Positions 26,601-34,271 of a stretch of 36,218 nucleotides of DNA are shown here, piece after piece. Below the pieces are notes generated by a model. It was not told the origin of the DNA. It saw only the letters and a list, made by a program, of their open reading frames with translations, and did not search any database. The translations under genes were made by a program, and so were the position numbers. The DNA lies in the NCBI GenBank assembly GCA_900299185.1, contig OMIV01000256.1:1-36218 (forward strand), read 5' to 3'. Positions within the stretch are counted from its first letter, which is position 1. Each line of letters opens with the position of its first letter. This DNA is from Planctomycetaceae bacterium. Lineage in GTDB: Bacteria > Planctomycetota > Planctomycetia > Planctomycetales > Planctomycetaceae.

Positions 26601-26986
26601 GTCGCGACGACCGGCTCGCGAGCACTCTCGGGATAGTCGCGCACTTGTTGCAGCCGCGTGCTGATGTTGAGCAAGCCTTCGTTGATTGGCGTGCCGACAG
26701 CGAACTCGAGAATGACGTTGCCGACCGAGTCCATGCTTTGCGAGCTGAGCTTCTGCAGTCCCTCCACGCTTTGGAGCTGCTCTTCCTGCTCTTGAACGAT
26801 CTCGCTTTCGATCTCTTGAGGACTCGCCCCCGGCCAAACGGTCGAGACCGTAAAGGTCGGCACGTCGACTTCAGGAGTGAGCTGCATCGGCATGCGATAC
26901 AGCGCGATCGACCCGAAGAGCGCAAGAACAATGACTCCGACCGAAACTTTGACCGGATTGCGAACGAACCATTCGATGAAGTTCAT
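23606..26986 (-). CDS. RND-family efflux permease (AcrB/HAE1-like)
   Basis: This 1126-residue inner-membrane proton-driven exporter starts with the classic MNFIEWFVRNPV helix. It has PTFTVSTVWPGASPQEIE in the first porter loop, TM helices around GISFAVGMLVDNFIVVLE, and the second-half PLGAVGGFIGLGMLN and GFIILVGTVVNNPILIVEQA regions. A 50-60-residue charged, helical insert (about 147-200, with two KHPEL motifs) lies in the porter domain before LTKLRRFCEDFIETRLERVEGVSN; most RND pumps go straight through here. No HlyD adaptor or TolC gene is adjacent, so partners must be elsewhere. The gene lies downstream of the ALDH-like gene on the same strand. No purine-rich Shine-Dalgarno precedes the ATG. 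Confidence 0.92.
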   Translation of the reverse strand: MNFIEWFVRNPVKVSVGVIVLALFGSIALYRMPMQLTPEVDVPTFTVSTVWPGASPQEIESEIVQEQEEQLQSVEGLQKLSSQSMDSVGNVILEFAVGTPINEGLLNISTRLQQVRDYPESAREPVVATSNANDKFIAWFILTAQRPQADKIAEAIQKHPELKTELERVLKTSNAGLSILRLRELVEKHPELRDLLPPEQDLTKLRRFCEDFIETRLERVEGVSNSNVVGGREEELQVVVDPHQLAARQLPIADVRDALRKTNRNTSGGDFWEGKRRYVIRTLGKFTSEEQVANTILARRDGSPVYVRDVATVRLGYKKPDGLVHRYGSSVIAINAQRETGANVLDVMKGLQATVANLNATVLKERGLELTQVYDETEYIYSAMKVVEDDIVTGAILTFVVLLLFLRSVKSSLVVLLSIATSMIGMFLMLGILGRTLNVLTLAGISFAVGMLVDNFIVVLESIFRHHSEGDDILDATVKGTREVWGAIVASTMANLAVFVPVLFIEDQVGQLFRDLALAVSCALGLSLLVALIVVPTAAARLLKKSSRDVTENTEEAERLADPAAPIDEKPHGAIGNLLAALDRFGSWFVSIIVGINARLQQSVIARLITVAGFLAVAIGVSWVMMPKVEYLPSGNRNLVIAILNPPPGYNLNHMEAMGRRVEENAREFWDIDSVDPRATDPNFPMIADFFYVARGRMLFMGVRAQNALEAHKLVPVVNKLVSGIPGTIGFAKQTSLFERGLTAGRTIDVEISGPDIKQLVGFGIRVFGEVQKHVPGAQAFPQPSLDLSSPEVHAVPRWEQAADLGTSADEIGYAVDALIDGAYASDYFTGGDKIDLAIVGKEDYAQRTQDLDTLPIATRSGQTVSLAAVADLKLSSGPEQINRRERQRAITIQVTPPPDMPLEDAMQRIQKEIIPGLENDPAFKGLYQVNLSGTADKLKTTWLAIRWNLLLAVIITYLVMAALFESWIYPFIVMLSVPLGAVGGFIGLGMLNVLLSTKGQVQTLDMLTMVGFIILVGTVVNNPILIVEQALVHMREDGMTPRDAVLESVRTRIRPIFMTALIGLFGLLPLVVSPGAGSELYRGLGSVTLGGLVVSTFFTLIFVPALFSLALDAKAAVVKRLNRKS

Positions 26987-27289
26987 AGGAACGAATTCTT
27001 GCGAGGCGCATCAAGTGGCTTGAGTCTCGATGTCGTGACATCAGCGGCTGACAAGCAAGTGCGATTGATTGGCGGAAAGGGGCGTTGTGACGACCAAGCA
27101 AACACGGTCTCGAAGTAAAGGTTACCAGCGAACGGTTCGAAGGATTGAGGCCGCGACGGTTGGCGATTCTAGGAACGTTAGTGTCTTCATAAATGCGATC
27201 GTGGGATAAACACTCGATGGATAGCCGCATTGAACGACATACCAATTCGAATGCTTATCCCACGTCGGTGAAGCCGCGCGGCGAGCTCA
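26987..27289. other. Intergenic region with a TGGGATA inverted repeat, upstream of the RND gene
   Basis: A 9-bp inverted repeat GTGGGATAA (27201-27209) / TTATCCCAC (27255-27263) lies 190-240 bp upstream of the RND start. A smaller imperfect palindrome GATGTC-N2-GACATC is at 27029-27042 and could be an operator. No gene is recognised. Confidence 0.4.
27201..27263. repeat. Inverted repeat with TGGGATA ends
   Basis: GTGGGATAA at 27201-27209 pairs with TTATCCCAC at 27255-27263, separated by 45 bp. The termini resemble those of the element at 32675-32750, which suggests two members of one intergenic family, but the internal sequence differs. Confidence 0.4.
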
Positions 27290-28726
27290 TTAGTGAGCCG
27301 GTGGCGGCGCGTCTTGGAAGGCTCGTTGACGGAAGAGGAAGTCGATGATGTTGCCCTCGTGCGGTTGCAGCCAGTTGAGGGCCAGCGTCTTGACCTCGCC
27401 GATGTTGAGCCGGTCGATGTTCGTCGCGTCGATCAACTGCCGCTTGAAGGTCTCGTCGTTCGTGATCGCCGTGCAGACGAGCGTTGAACCAATGCGTTGA
27501 ATCATCTCGGACTGAGGACACTCAACGACCGACGCGAACGGAAACATGTACTCGGTATTCGCGAGCGGATGATCGGGGCTCGCACAATGAATGACCGTCG
27601 GACGCAGGTAGTCGCACCGTTCCTTCGGAATGTGACGCGGACCATTGCGGTAGCTCGATGTAACTTCCGTTGCCCCGGCCGTCTGCAAGTGGTTCTCGAT
27701 CTGCTCGTTGATGGCCTTCGCTGCACCGGGGATGCAGAACGCAGCCAGCGTTGCCTTGGGATCGGTCGGTGAAAGCGGCTCGACGGGACCGAGGCGCTTC
27801 GCAATGGCGTCAGCAATCTCACGCGTATGGCGTGAAGCCCAGATGCTCGAACAATTGATGCAGCTTCGGCCGCTGTTGAGGAACACCGAGTCGGCCATCA
27901 GATCGACGTACTTCTCCCAGTCATCAACGAGGTCGTCGCCCAGGATGATCTTGCTGAAGCCGGGCCCGTGAACTTGAACACGCGGGTTGCCAGCGTGCTG
28001 CTGAATGGTCTGCTGGCTGCCGAACATCATCACGCGACCGCAGCCTTCGAGCAGTGCTCCGCCAACATCATGCGGGCCGGGATAGATCGCGAATGCCTCA
28101 CGCGGGACGCCAGCTTGAGCGAACGCCTCATACATGCGGTACGGAGTCCACGGTTCGCTCGAACCGGGCTTCATCATGAGGCCGACTTGCAGCGGAATCG
28201 CCGGCAACCACAGCGTATGCACGCCGGGCGAATTCGACGGCAGCACGAGCCCGAGGCACGGCGTCGTCGCTTGATAGCTGACCGTAACGCCGCGCGACTC
28301 AACGCCATAACCCTTCGACAAAATGTCGAGCGGCAGGCCGCGCGTCAGAGCGTCCAGCACCTGATCCATGTGCTTCAGGACGAAGGCATTCTTCCGCATG
28401 TTGCTGGCACACATATGCTCGGGCAGGCCGGTCGTCGCGGATTGAATCCGCACAAACTCAGCGGGTGACTGCGTGCCATTCCCGAGCGGCAGCGTGCCTT
28501 CGAGATAAAAGTCCGCTGCCTTCTTACACATCTCAATGAGCTTGTCGGTCGGGATCGACCGCAACGCCTCGCGAGCGTTCTTTGCCTTCCGCAGATCCAT
28601 CTTCACGAGGCCGCCATTGGCCTGATGCATCTGCGCGAGAGTCTCACCCGTCTCAAAATGGACGACGGGTTCTTTCGACATACTGTCGTACTGTTTGCCA
28701 AAGCGAATGACTGGGATTTCAAGCAT
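27290..28726 (-). CDS. Aldehyde dehydrogenase superfamily protein, LuxC-like reductase
   Basis: The 478-residue protein shows the ALDH catalytic set: Asn165 in VLPSNSPG, an FGSQQT cofactor-loop motif near 235, and catalytic Cys289 in SGRSCINCSS. The length, lack of the usual ALDH Glu motif in canonical form, and presence of a LuxE-sized adenylating enzyme nearby suggest an acyl-group-reducing enzyme like LuxC rather than an ordinary oxidising ALDH. In such systems the Cys forms an acyl-thioester that is reduced with NAD(P)H. A GGAAGAA stretch lies about 9 nt ahead of the ATG. Its substrate is unknown, and the LuxC comparison rests on motif and size only. Confidence 0.75.
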   Translation of the reverse strand: MLEIPVIRFGKQYDSMSKEPVVHFETGETLAQMHQANGGLVKMDLRKAKNAREALRSIPTDKLIEMCKKAADFYLEGTLPLGNGTQSPAEFVRIQSATTGLPEHMCASNMRKNAFVLKHMDQVLDALTRGLPLDILSKGYGVESRGVTVSYQATTPCLGLVLPSNSPGVHTLWLPAIPLQVGLMMKPGSSEPWTPYRMYEAFAQAGVPREAFAIYPGPHDVGGALLEGCGRVMMFGSQQTIQQHAGNPRVQVHGPGFSKIILGDDLVDDWEKYVDLMADSVFLNSGRSCINCSSIWASRHTREIADAIAKRLGPVEPLSPTDPKATLAAFCIPGAAKAINEQIENHLQTAGATEVTSSYRNGPRHIPKERCDYLRPTVIHCASPDHPLANTEYMFPFASVVECPQSEMIQRIGSTLVCTAITNDETFKRQLIDATNIDRLNIGEVKTLALNWLQPHEGNIIDFLFRQRAFQDAPPPAH

Positions 28727-29100
28727 CGTGTTGTTCTTCCAAGCTGTGGTTTGAGATGAAGTTCTTGGTGGTTGGTTGGTAGTTCTTAGCCTCTGGACTT
28801 TGACATTGAGGACTAATCACCGATGGCATTTAGGCCGACTCTATTCGGTTTATGAACCGTGGCTCTAGTCAACCGAGCGTGATTCAACGCTCTCACTTCC
28901 ACGAGTTGCATGCAGCATCGTCGCTCATCAACCAGCCTTTGCCGAGTGACTGCGACACTTAAGCTGATGAACGACAATGTCTCGCCAGATGTGATGCCAA
29001 GGCGTGTGAGCGTGGAAGTTCTTAGACAAGATTCACTCGTGGTCTTGGCTGGCGAACGCCGGATTGAACTGGTTCATCATCGGTGAGTTGATGATCGCAC
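28727..29100. other. Intergenic region, 374 bp, no gene recognised
   Basis: This gap between the DUF1552 stop and the ALDH-like start contains no ORF with recognisable features and no clear terminator. It probably carries the promoter of the ALDH-like gene, which argues against one continuous transcript with the DUF1552 gene. Confidence 0.4.
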
Positions 29101-30489
29101 TCAGGCCAGCAACTCGGCGATTGGTCCCGTTGGGTTGATGTCCTTCAACGCTGGGTCAGCGATACCGAACGACTTGCGCGGGGCACCAGCAACATCGAGC
29201 AACGATAGGAAGAAATTCGACATCGTCTTGTGCCCCTTGGCGGCGTACCTCGGCAAGCACAGATAACGACCTCGCGTCTTCAGTCTGCCGCCGAGATCTC
29301 CAATCACGAGCAGCGGCCAATCCCAGCAGTGACTGTGATGACTCTCGGCAGCGTCGCTGAGATAAACGATGACCGTGTTGTCGAGCATCGTGCCGTCGCC
29401 TTCGGGGACCGCTTTGAGCTTCTCGGTCAGCCGCACAATCAGCTCCATGTGATAGCGACGGATCGTTGTGGTGAGTTGCTCTGCCGTCCGCATATCGAGC
29501 CCCTTGCCGTGCCCGATGCTGTGTTTGTCGAGCGGCACTCCCAGTCCCTTCCATCTCACACTGAAGTAGGGATCGCCGCAGCCGCTCGCGAGCGTCACCA
29601 CATTCGTCAGTCCGCAGATCAACGCTGCGGCACCGATATCGAACATCGCGTCGAGTCGATCGGCTTCGTCAGTCGACTTGAACTTGTCGCTGACGACTGG
29701 CCCGTGCTTGCGAAGCGTGCTGCTGATCTCATTCAGCCGACTCTGTCGCTGACTGAGGCTCTCAAACGCATTGAGGTAATGCCCGAGCTTCTCCCGTTCT
29801 TCACCAGCCAACTGTTGAGAGACGCGACGCACGTCATCGGCCATGAAGTCGAGCAGGTTGCCACGCTGATTGAACTTCTCTTTCGCCGCACCTTCCGCGA
29901 CTCCGCCAAAGAACTCTTCATAAGCAAGGTCAGGTCGACAGCGCGTCGGCGCGGGTTGATCAGGACCGCACGCACTGGTGTTGTAAATCACGGTGTGCTC
30001 GGGCCGATCCGAGATACCGAGCCCAATCTGACTGAAGATCCCCGGCACCGCGCGACCCAGGGCGATATCAATCGTCTCACCCGCAACGCCCGCCTTCGCC
30101 GAGTAGCAGCCCAATGCTCCGAAGTTATTCGAGTGACCTCCGCCACAAATGCGACCGCTCAAACCTTGCACGATCGTGAGTCGATCTTGCAACGGCTTGA
30201 GTGGAGCAATGGCTTCAGGAAGTTCATGTCCTGTGAGCGAAAGATCTTCGAGCGTCTCGTTATTGGTCTGACCATAAGGATGCTTAGCACGAGGAATCGT
30301 CGTCGGCTGAATCTGCATCGGATTCAGCCCATTGCCCTCGATGACAAACACAAACCGCTTTGGCTTCCCCGCCGCGACAGTGCCTTCTGCCTGAGCCGAT
30401 AGCTGCGCGAGCACCGGTCCGAGCAGCGTGCCGCTCGCACCCAGAGTCAGCCCCTTCATCAACGAACGCCGAGTCAGGTTTGAGTTCAT
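29101..30489 (-). CDS. DUF1552 protein with Tat signal
   Basis: The N terminus MNSNLTRRSLMKGL with a following hydrophobic, Ala-rich stretch is a twin-arginine signal (RR at 7-8), so the protein is exported folded. The body has the family's conserved blocks: FVIEGNGLNPMQIQP, HSNNFGALGCYSAKAG, and the late DAAESHHSHCWDWPLLVIGDLGG (as adjoining motifs). DUF1552 genes in planctomycetes and other bacteria are typically paired with DUF1592/DUF1588-type cytochrome c genes, as here. The biochemical role is unknown. I start at ATG 30489 (462 aa) because it begins the Tat signal and has GGAG 11 nt upstream; ATG 30519 would add ten residues before it. Confidence 0.88.
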   Translation of the reverse strand: MNSNLTRRSLMKGLTLGASGTLLGPVLAQLSAQAEGTVAAGKPKRFVFVIEGNGLNPMQIQPTTIPRAKHPYGQTNNETLEDLSLTGHELPEAIAPLKPLQDRLTIVQGLSGRICGGGHSNNFGALGCYSAKAGVAGETIDIALGRAVPGIFSQIGLGISDRPEHTVIYNTSACGPDQPAPTRCRPDLAYEEFFGGVAEGAAKEKFNQRGNLLDFMADDVRRVSQQLAGEEREKLGHYLNAFESLSQRQSRLNEISSTLRKHGPVVSDKFKSTDEADRLDAMFDIGAAALICGLTNVVTLASGCGDPYFSVRWKGLGVPLDKHSIGHGKGLDMRTAEQLTTTIRRYHMELIVRLTEKLKAVPEGDGTMLDNTVIVYLSDAAESHHSHCWDWPLLVIGDLGGRLKTRGRYLCLPRYAAKGHKTMSNFFLSLLDVAGAPRKSFGIADPALKDINPTGPIAELLA

Positions 30490-30524
30490 GGCTTCGCGAT
30501 CTCCAGTTTGGCGAGTCATTCGAA

Positions 30525-32609
30525 TTACTGAGTGGCGGATCGTTTCAAGAACGAGTCCGAGGTGAGCAGCGACACCAATAATGCTTTGTAACTTCCGTTA
30601 CTGTCGAGATAAGCCCGGTCGGCGTTTTGCAAAGTTTGAGCATCGGCCAATGTCTCGTTGCGGCCGAAGTAGTAGCGGAAGACATGTCGGATCCAGACTT
30701 GCCGACAGCGATCTGAATTGGCGATGCGTTGCACGAGGTCGCGCGGGTCGCGGATTGGGCCGTCGAGCTTGGCGTCTCCCGTCCCGGCAATGAGGCCCGT
30801 TGTGTCGAGCGGCACTGAGCGGAAGACATCGCCCTGAGGTTTGCCCTTCTTGTCGACGTTCTTTTCGGTGGCCTCGCGGTCGAGCACCGAGTCTTCTTTG
30901 AGGAGTCGGCCATAGTGGTCGAAGTTCTCGAACGGCAGGCCGAGATCATCCATGTGCTGATGGCAGCGCCAACATTTCTCAGCATGAGTGGCCGAAGCGA
31001 CTCGGTCGCGCAATGTGCGATGCTTGTCGTCAGGGATCATCGCTGCGACGCCGATCGGCAAGTCGGGCACCGTTCCGCCCAGCAGTCGTTCGCGGATGAA
31101 TCGTCCGCGACGCACGATGTCGTTGTTGAAGTTCTCGCTCCATGCCACGAGCCAACTAGGCTGCATCAAGATGCCGAGCCGAGTGTTCTCCGGCTGCTCA
31201 AACGGTTGCTTGTCGGTCCATTCGGCGAGGCCATAAAGCTCCTCGGGCGGCGCTTTGCCTTTCTCGTTATGTGGATTCGGGACGAGCGATCGCTGTAATT
31301 CTTCTTGCCGCGTTTGCTTGTTGGTCGACGTCTTCACGTTCGCAAACGCCAGTCGCGTCGTCAGCAGTTGGCGAAAGACATCTTTGTCTTCAGCGACGAT
31401 ATGCAGCACCAGCCGATCGGTATCTCGCACCGCTTGATCGGGGCGATGCCACAGATCTTTTGGCGAGTCTTTGAAGACCTCAGTCGCGATCTGATATTCG
31501 AAGTATTCGCGGAAGAAGCCGAGCACGCGCGGCTTCTGAATCTTTGGGTCATCAACGATGCGGCGGACGTGCTGAGCAATGTCGTCGCGCGTCTTGAGCT
31601 GCCCCTTCTCGGCAGCTTCGAAGATCACTCGCTCGCGGCGATACATTAGCGCCGAACTAACGGCCGCTGCCGCCTCGCGCGGAGTGAGCATTCCATTCTC
31701 GGAACCCATCTCGAACCGAAACATCGCGTCGCTACGCAACAGCACGGCACCGAGCATCGTCTTCAATGCTCCCGTTCGATCACCGTCTGCGGCGCAGCGT
31801 TCGTAGAGCGCGAGCAATCGCTCGACTTCACCCTCATCCGGTTGCCGCGCGATCGCAATGCTGAATTGCTTTTGGATTGCCTTCTCAAGCTGAGCCCGCG
31901 TCGGCGGATCATCCGCCAGCAAGATGTCAGTGAATTCGCGGACGGTGTCGTTCTTCGTTTTCTTCTTGCCGTCGATAACCTCGATCGCCGTCTGTCGTTG
32001 CACAATGGCGTCGGCGTTCCTCAGCAAGATCTCGGTCGTTGGCTCGTCAACTCGAGCGAGCGCCGCAAAGTCCTTAATGCCTCGATCGGGGCTGGCCGTG
32101 AAGGGCTGCACGATGCCTTCCGCTTTGCCGCGCGCGACTTCTTCAACCCAACCGAGATACGCATCCGGACTGAGCCGCCACAATCGCGCTGCCGGCGCCT
32201 TTGCGTTGTCGTTCGCGTCGACCGCCGTTCCGAAGAGCAAATCATGCGGCACAAGGTTGCCTGAGTTCGGCTTGCTCTGAGGCCGCCGCGCCAGCTCGCT
32301 GCGTCCCCATTCGATGAACGACTTCCGCTCGGCTTCCGTTGGTTGTTTCGAGTCTTCCGGCGGCATCGCTTTGTCGCGGACTTGCTGCAACACGATGCTC
32401 CATCGCGATCCTTCGAGCACCACATCGCCCGTCAAATCATCAAGCCGGATATCCGCCTCGCGCTTCTTCTCGCCATGACAAGCGACGCAATGCTGGCGAA
32501 CAAACTCAATCCCGACCGCAATCTTTGTCTTTGCATCCGCCGCCTGAGCGATCGACATCGCGTTCAAACCAATCGCCGCGACGACACCTAAAAGTGAGTG
32601 TTTCGTCAT
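30525..32609 (-). CDS. Multidomain cytochrome c protein (DUF1592/DUF1588/DUF1585 type)
   Basis: The 694-residue protein begins with a Sec signal peptide (MTKHSLLGVVAAIGL..., cleavage near AQA at 23). A c-type heme site, CVACH, is at 41-45 in a PSD1-like cytochrome domain. The middle holds the DUF1592 block with FRFEMGSENGMLTPREAA, and the DUF1588 block contains a second CxxCH (CWRCHQHMDDLGLPFENFD) near 544. The C terminus is DUF1585-like (LLVSLLTSDSFLKRS). It acts outside the cytoplasm, and the paired DUF1552 gene starts 36 bp downstream. Its redox partner and substrate are unknown. I start at ATG 32609 because the signal peptide begins there and GAGAGG is 5 nt ahead; an upstream ATG at 32687 would add 26 residues and falls in the inverted repeat. 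Confidence 0.9.
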   Translation of the reverse strand: MTKHSLLGVVAAIGLNAMSIAQAADAKTKIAVGIEFVRQHCVACHGEKKREADIRLDDLTGDVVLEGSRWSIVLQQVRDKAMPPEDSKQPTEAERKSFIEWGRSELARRPQSKPNSGNLVPHDLLFGTAVDANDNAKAPAARLWRLSPDAYLGWVEEVARGKAEGIVQPFTASPDRGIKDFAALARVDEPTTEILLRNADAIVQRQTAIEVIDGKKKTKNDTVREFTDILLADDPPTRAQLEKAIQKQFSIAIARQPDEGEVERLLALYERCAADGDRTGALKTMLGAVLLRSDAMFRFEMGSENGMLTPREAAAAVSSALMYRRERVIFEAAEKGQLKTRDDIAQHVRRIVDDPKIQKPRVLGFFREYFEYQIATEVFKDSPKDLWHRPDQAVRDTDRLVLHIVAEDKDVFRQLLTTRLAFANVKTSTNKQTRQEELQRSLVPNPHNEKGKAPPEELYGLAEWTDKQPFEQPENTRLGILMQPSWLVAWSENFNNDIVRRGRFIRERLLGGTVPDLPIGVAAMIPDDKHRTLRDRVASATHAEKCWRCHQHMDDLGLPFENFDHYGRLLKEDSVLDREATEKNVDKKGKPQGDVFRSVPLDTTGLIAGTGDAKLDGPIRDPRDLVQRIANSDRCRQVWIRHVFRYYFGRNETLADAQTLQNADRAYLDSNGSYKALLVSLLTSDSFLKRSATQ

Positions 32610-32674
32610 CGAAGCCTCTCGGGTGTTAGACGCCACAGAGTCCAACGCTCCGTCCTCGCGGGGTTCGAATGAAA

Positions 32675-32750
32675 GTGGGATAGGCATCCTGCCTGTCAGC
32701 TCATGTAATCGGTTTTGTAATAACTCTGACAGGCGGACAACCTATCCCAC
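32675..32750. repeat. Palindromic intergenic element (MITE/REP-like)
   Basis: The outer arms GTGGGATAGG (32675-32684) and CCTATCCCAC (32741-32750) pair perfectly. The inner arms GCCTGTCAG (32691-32699) and CTGACAGGC (32726-32734) also pair perfectly, leaving a 26-nt loop. It sits between the LuxE-like gene and the cytochrome c gene and could form a long hairpin terminating or processing the transcript. Its size and form suit a mobile or repetitive palindromic element; copy number cannot be judged from the window. Confidence 0.65.
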
Positions 32751-32769
32751 GACGTACTCGGACAGCCTC

Positions 32770-33879
32770 TTAGTAGACGCCGACGACCGTACTCTTCAGC
32801 AGCTCATGGAACGGACGCGTGCCGCTGATGCCGTCCCACGGGTACTTGTCGAAAGGCTTCTCGCGCTCGCCTTCGTCACGCTCCATGAAGCCGGGGATGA
32901 AGAGTTCCTTCGTGAAGGTGTAGAGCTTCACGCGACCCGTGCTGCCGTAGTCGACGACCTTGTTGTAGTCCTTGAAGTCGACGACCTCGATCACTGCTCG
33001 TGGCTGCGGGGCGTAATAGCTGATCTTGTACTTCTCCTCTTGCGAAGCATTGGCATCGAAGGGCTTGCCGCATGCCAGACCCATCAGCGTGTTGCCGTAA
33101 GTCGGAGCGATGTAGGCACCGTCGAGCAGTTCTTCGTGACAGAAGCGATACCACTGCTGATTAAGTTCCGTGCCGCCGCAGAAGATGCCTTTGATACCCT
33201 TTTGGCGAATGCTTGAACCTTGATCGATCAGCTTCATTGCCAGCTTCTCGAGCAGCTTCGGTGTCATGAAGGCGCACTGAATGTTGTGACCGGCTCCGAG
33301 GATCGTCAGAGCTTGATCGATGACGTGCTCGGCGTAGTCATTGGCCTCTTGCACTTTGCCTTTCTTCAAGAGCTTCACGACCCAGCGCGGATCAAGGTCG
33401 ACGCAGAAGCAAATTCCGCCGCGCACTTGAGCGAGGTGCTCGACTGCTAATCGCAAACGACGCGGCCCCGATGGTCCGAGCATCAGCCAGTTCGCGCCCT
33501 TCGGGAAATGCTCGTCGGGCAACGTCTCGCTGAAGTTCTCGTAGTCAATCCAATGGTCCTCAACGACCACGCGCGACTTCGGAATGCCCGTCGTTCCGCC
33601 CGTCTCGAAGACATACGTCGGCTTACCTTTGAGTCCTTTCGGAACCCAACGCTCGACCGGACCGCCGCGCAAGTCATCGTCTTCGAAGAGCGGGAACTTC
33701 TTCACATCATCAAAGCACTTGATGTCGGTCAGAGGGTTGAAGTCGAATTTCTTGGCCTTGTTCAACCAGTAGTCGCAACCGGTCTCGGGGTTGAAGTGCC
33801 ACTGCACGGCTTCGACCACATGTCGATCGAGGTCTGCTTTGGCTTGAGCGATCTGTTGATCCAATGTCTGTGCCGTCAC
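32770..33879 (-). CDS. LuxE-like acyl-adenylating enzyme (ANL superfamily)
   Basis: The 370-residue protein has the ANL phosphate-loop motif ETGGTTGIPKSRV (92-104) and later the GIFCGGTELNQQW and PTYGNTLMGLACGK segments that match the aryl/acyl adenylate pocket. It lacks the full-length C-terminal lid of acyl-CoA ligases, so it is shorter (370 aa) and close to LuxE acyl-protein synthetase or the short phenylacetate-CoA ligase-like group. It would activate a carboxylic acid with ATP. I start at GTG 33879, where CAGGAG lies 6 nt upstream; a TTG start at 33912 would add 11 residues. It is upstream of the cytochrome c, DUF1552 and ALDH-like genes on the same strand. Confidence 0.75.
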   Translation of the reverse strand: MTAQTLDQQIAQAKADLDRHVVEAVQWHFNPETGCDYWLNKAKKFDFNPLTDIKCFDDVKKFPLFEDDDLRGGPVERWVPKGLKGKPTYVFETGGTTGIPKSRVVVEDHWIDYENFSETLPDEHFPKGANWLMLGPSGPRRLRLAVEHLAQVRGGICFCVDLDPRWVVKLLKKGKVQEANDYAEHVIDQALTILGAGHNIQCAFMTPKLLEKLAMKLIDQGSSIRQKGIKGIFCGGTELNQQWYRFCHEELLDGAYIAPTYGNTLMGLACGKPFDANASQEEKYKISYYAPQPRAVIEVVDFKDYNKVVDYGSTGRVKLYTFTKELFIPGFMERDEGEREKPFDKYPWDGISGTRPFHELLKSTVVGVY

Positions 33880-34202
33880 GGTTTGCTCCTGTGGTCGAGA
33901 AGAGTTCGTCAAGTCGATGAGAACGAAGTCAGACTGCGTAATCGAGCGCCATGTGAGGCACTCGGAAGCGATGGGTGGGTCAGGGACTTAAGCCGCTGTC
34001 GCAGCGTGAGGGAGGGAAGACAGAGGGGAGTCGTCCTGTGAGCGCGACACATCGAGACGCAATCGAATCATTATGGCGCGTCGTGAGCCGTTCAACGCTG
34101 TGGCTCAACGCCGAGTCGGTGCTGGTTAAATCGAAGATGCCAACCGGGCTCTGCGTTGCTGAAGTCATTGATGAAGCCGTCCGTTTCATCGTGATGCGTA
34201 GG
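33880..34202. other. Intergenic region upstream of the LuxE-like and SRP RNA genes
   Basis: This stretch carries the promoter region of the LuxE-like gene (minus) and, toward the right, leads into the SRP RNA promoter (plus). The small ORFs here (33975-34256 plus, 33980-34189 minus) overlap in opposite frames and match nothing I know. Confidence 0.35.
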
Positions 34203-34231
34203 TTGACGCTGCTGTCTGTGAGCCATACCTT
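34203..34231 (+). promoter_or_regulatory. Candidate promoter for the SRP RNA gene
   Basis: TTGACG (34203-34208), a good -35 match, is followed after 17 nt by TACCTT (34226-34231), a weak -10 match. The predicted start near 34238 is about 34 nt upstream of the folded RNA, which fits a 5'-processed transcript. The evidence is weak. Confidence 0.3.
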
Positions 34232-34271
34232 CCCGAACGCTTTGGCTGACCCTTGAGGTCCTTCGGGGGTT

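Noticed and set aside
25931-27118. 395-aa plus-strand ORF
   Set aside because: It is the antisense of the RND permease; the Arg-rich product is typical of a shadow frame in GC-rich DNA.
28895-29019. 9-bp inverted repeat ACTTCCACG / CGTGGAAGT with a 107-bp spacing
   Set aside because: No extension of the arms on either side; a match of this length is expected by chance in a region this size.
29230-30402. 390-aa plus-strand ORF
   Set aside because: It is antisense to the DUF1552 gene, which has a Tat signal and conserved blocks.
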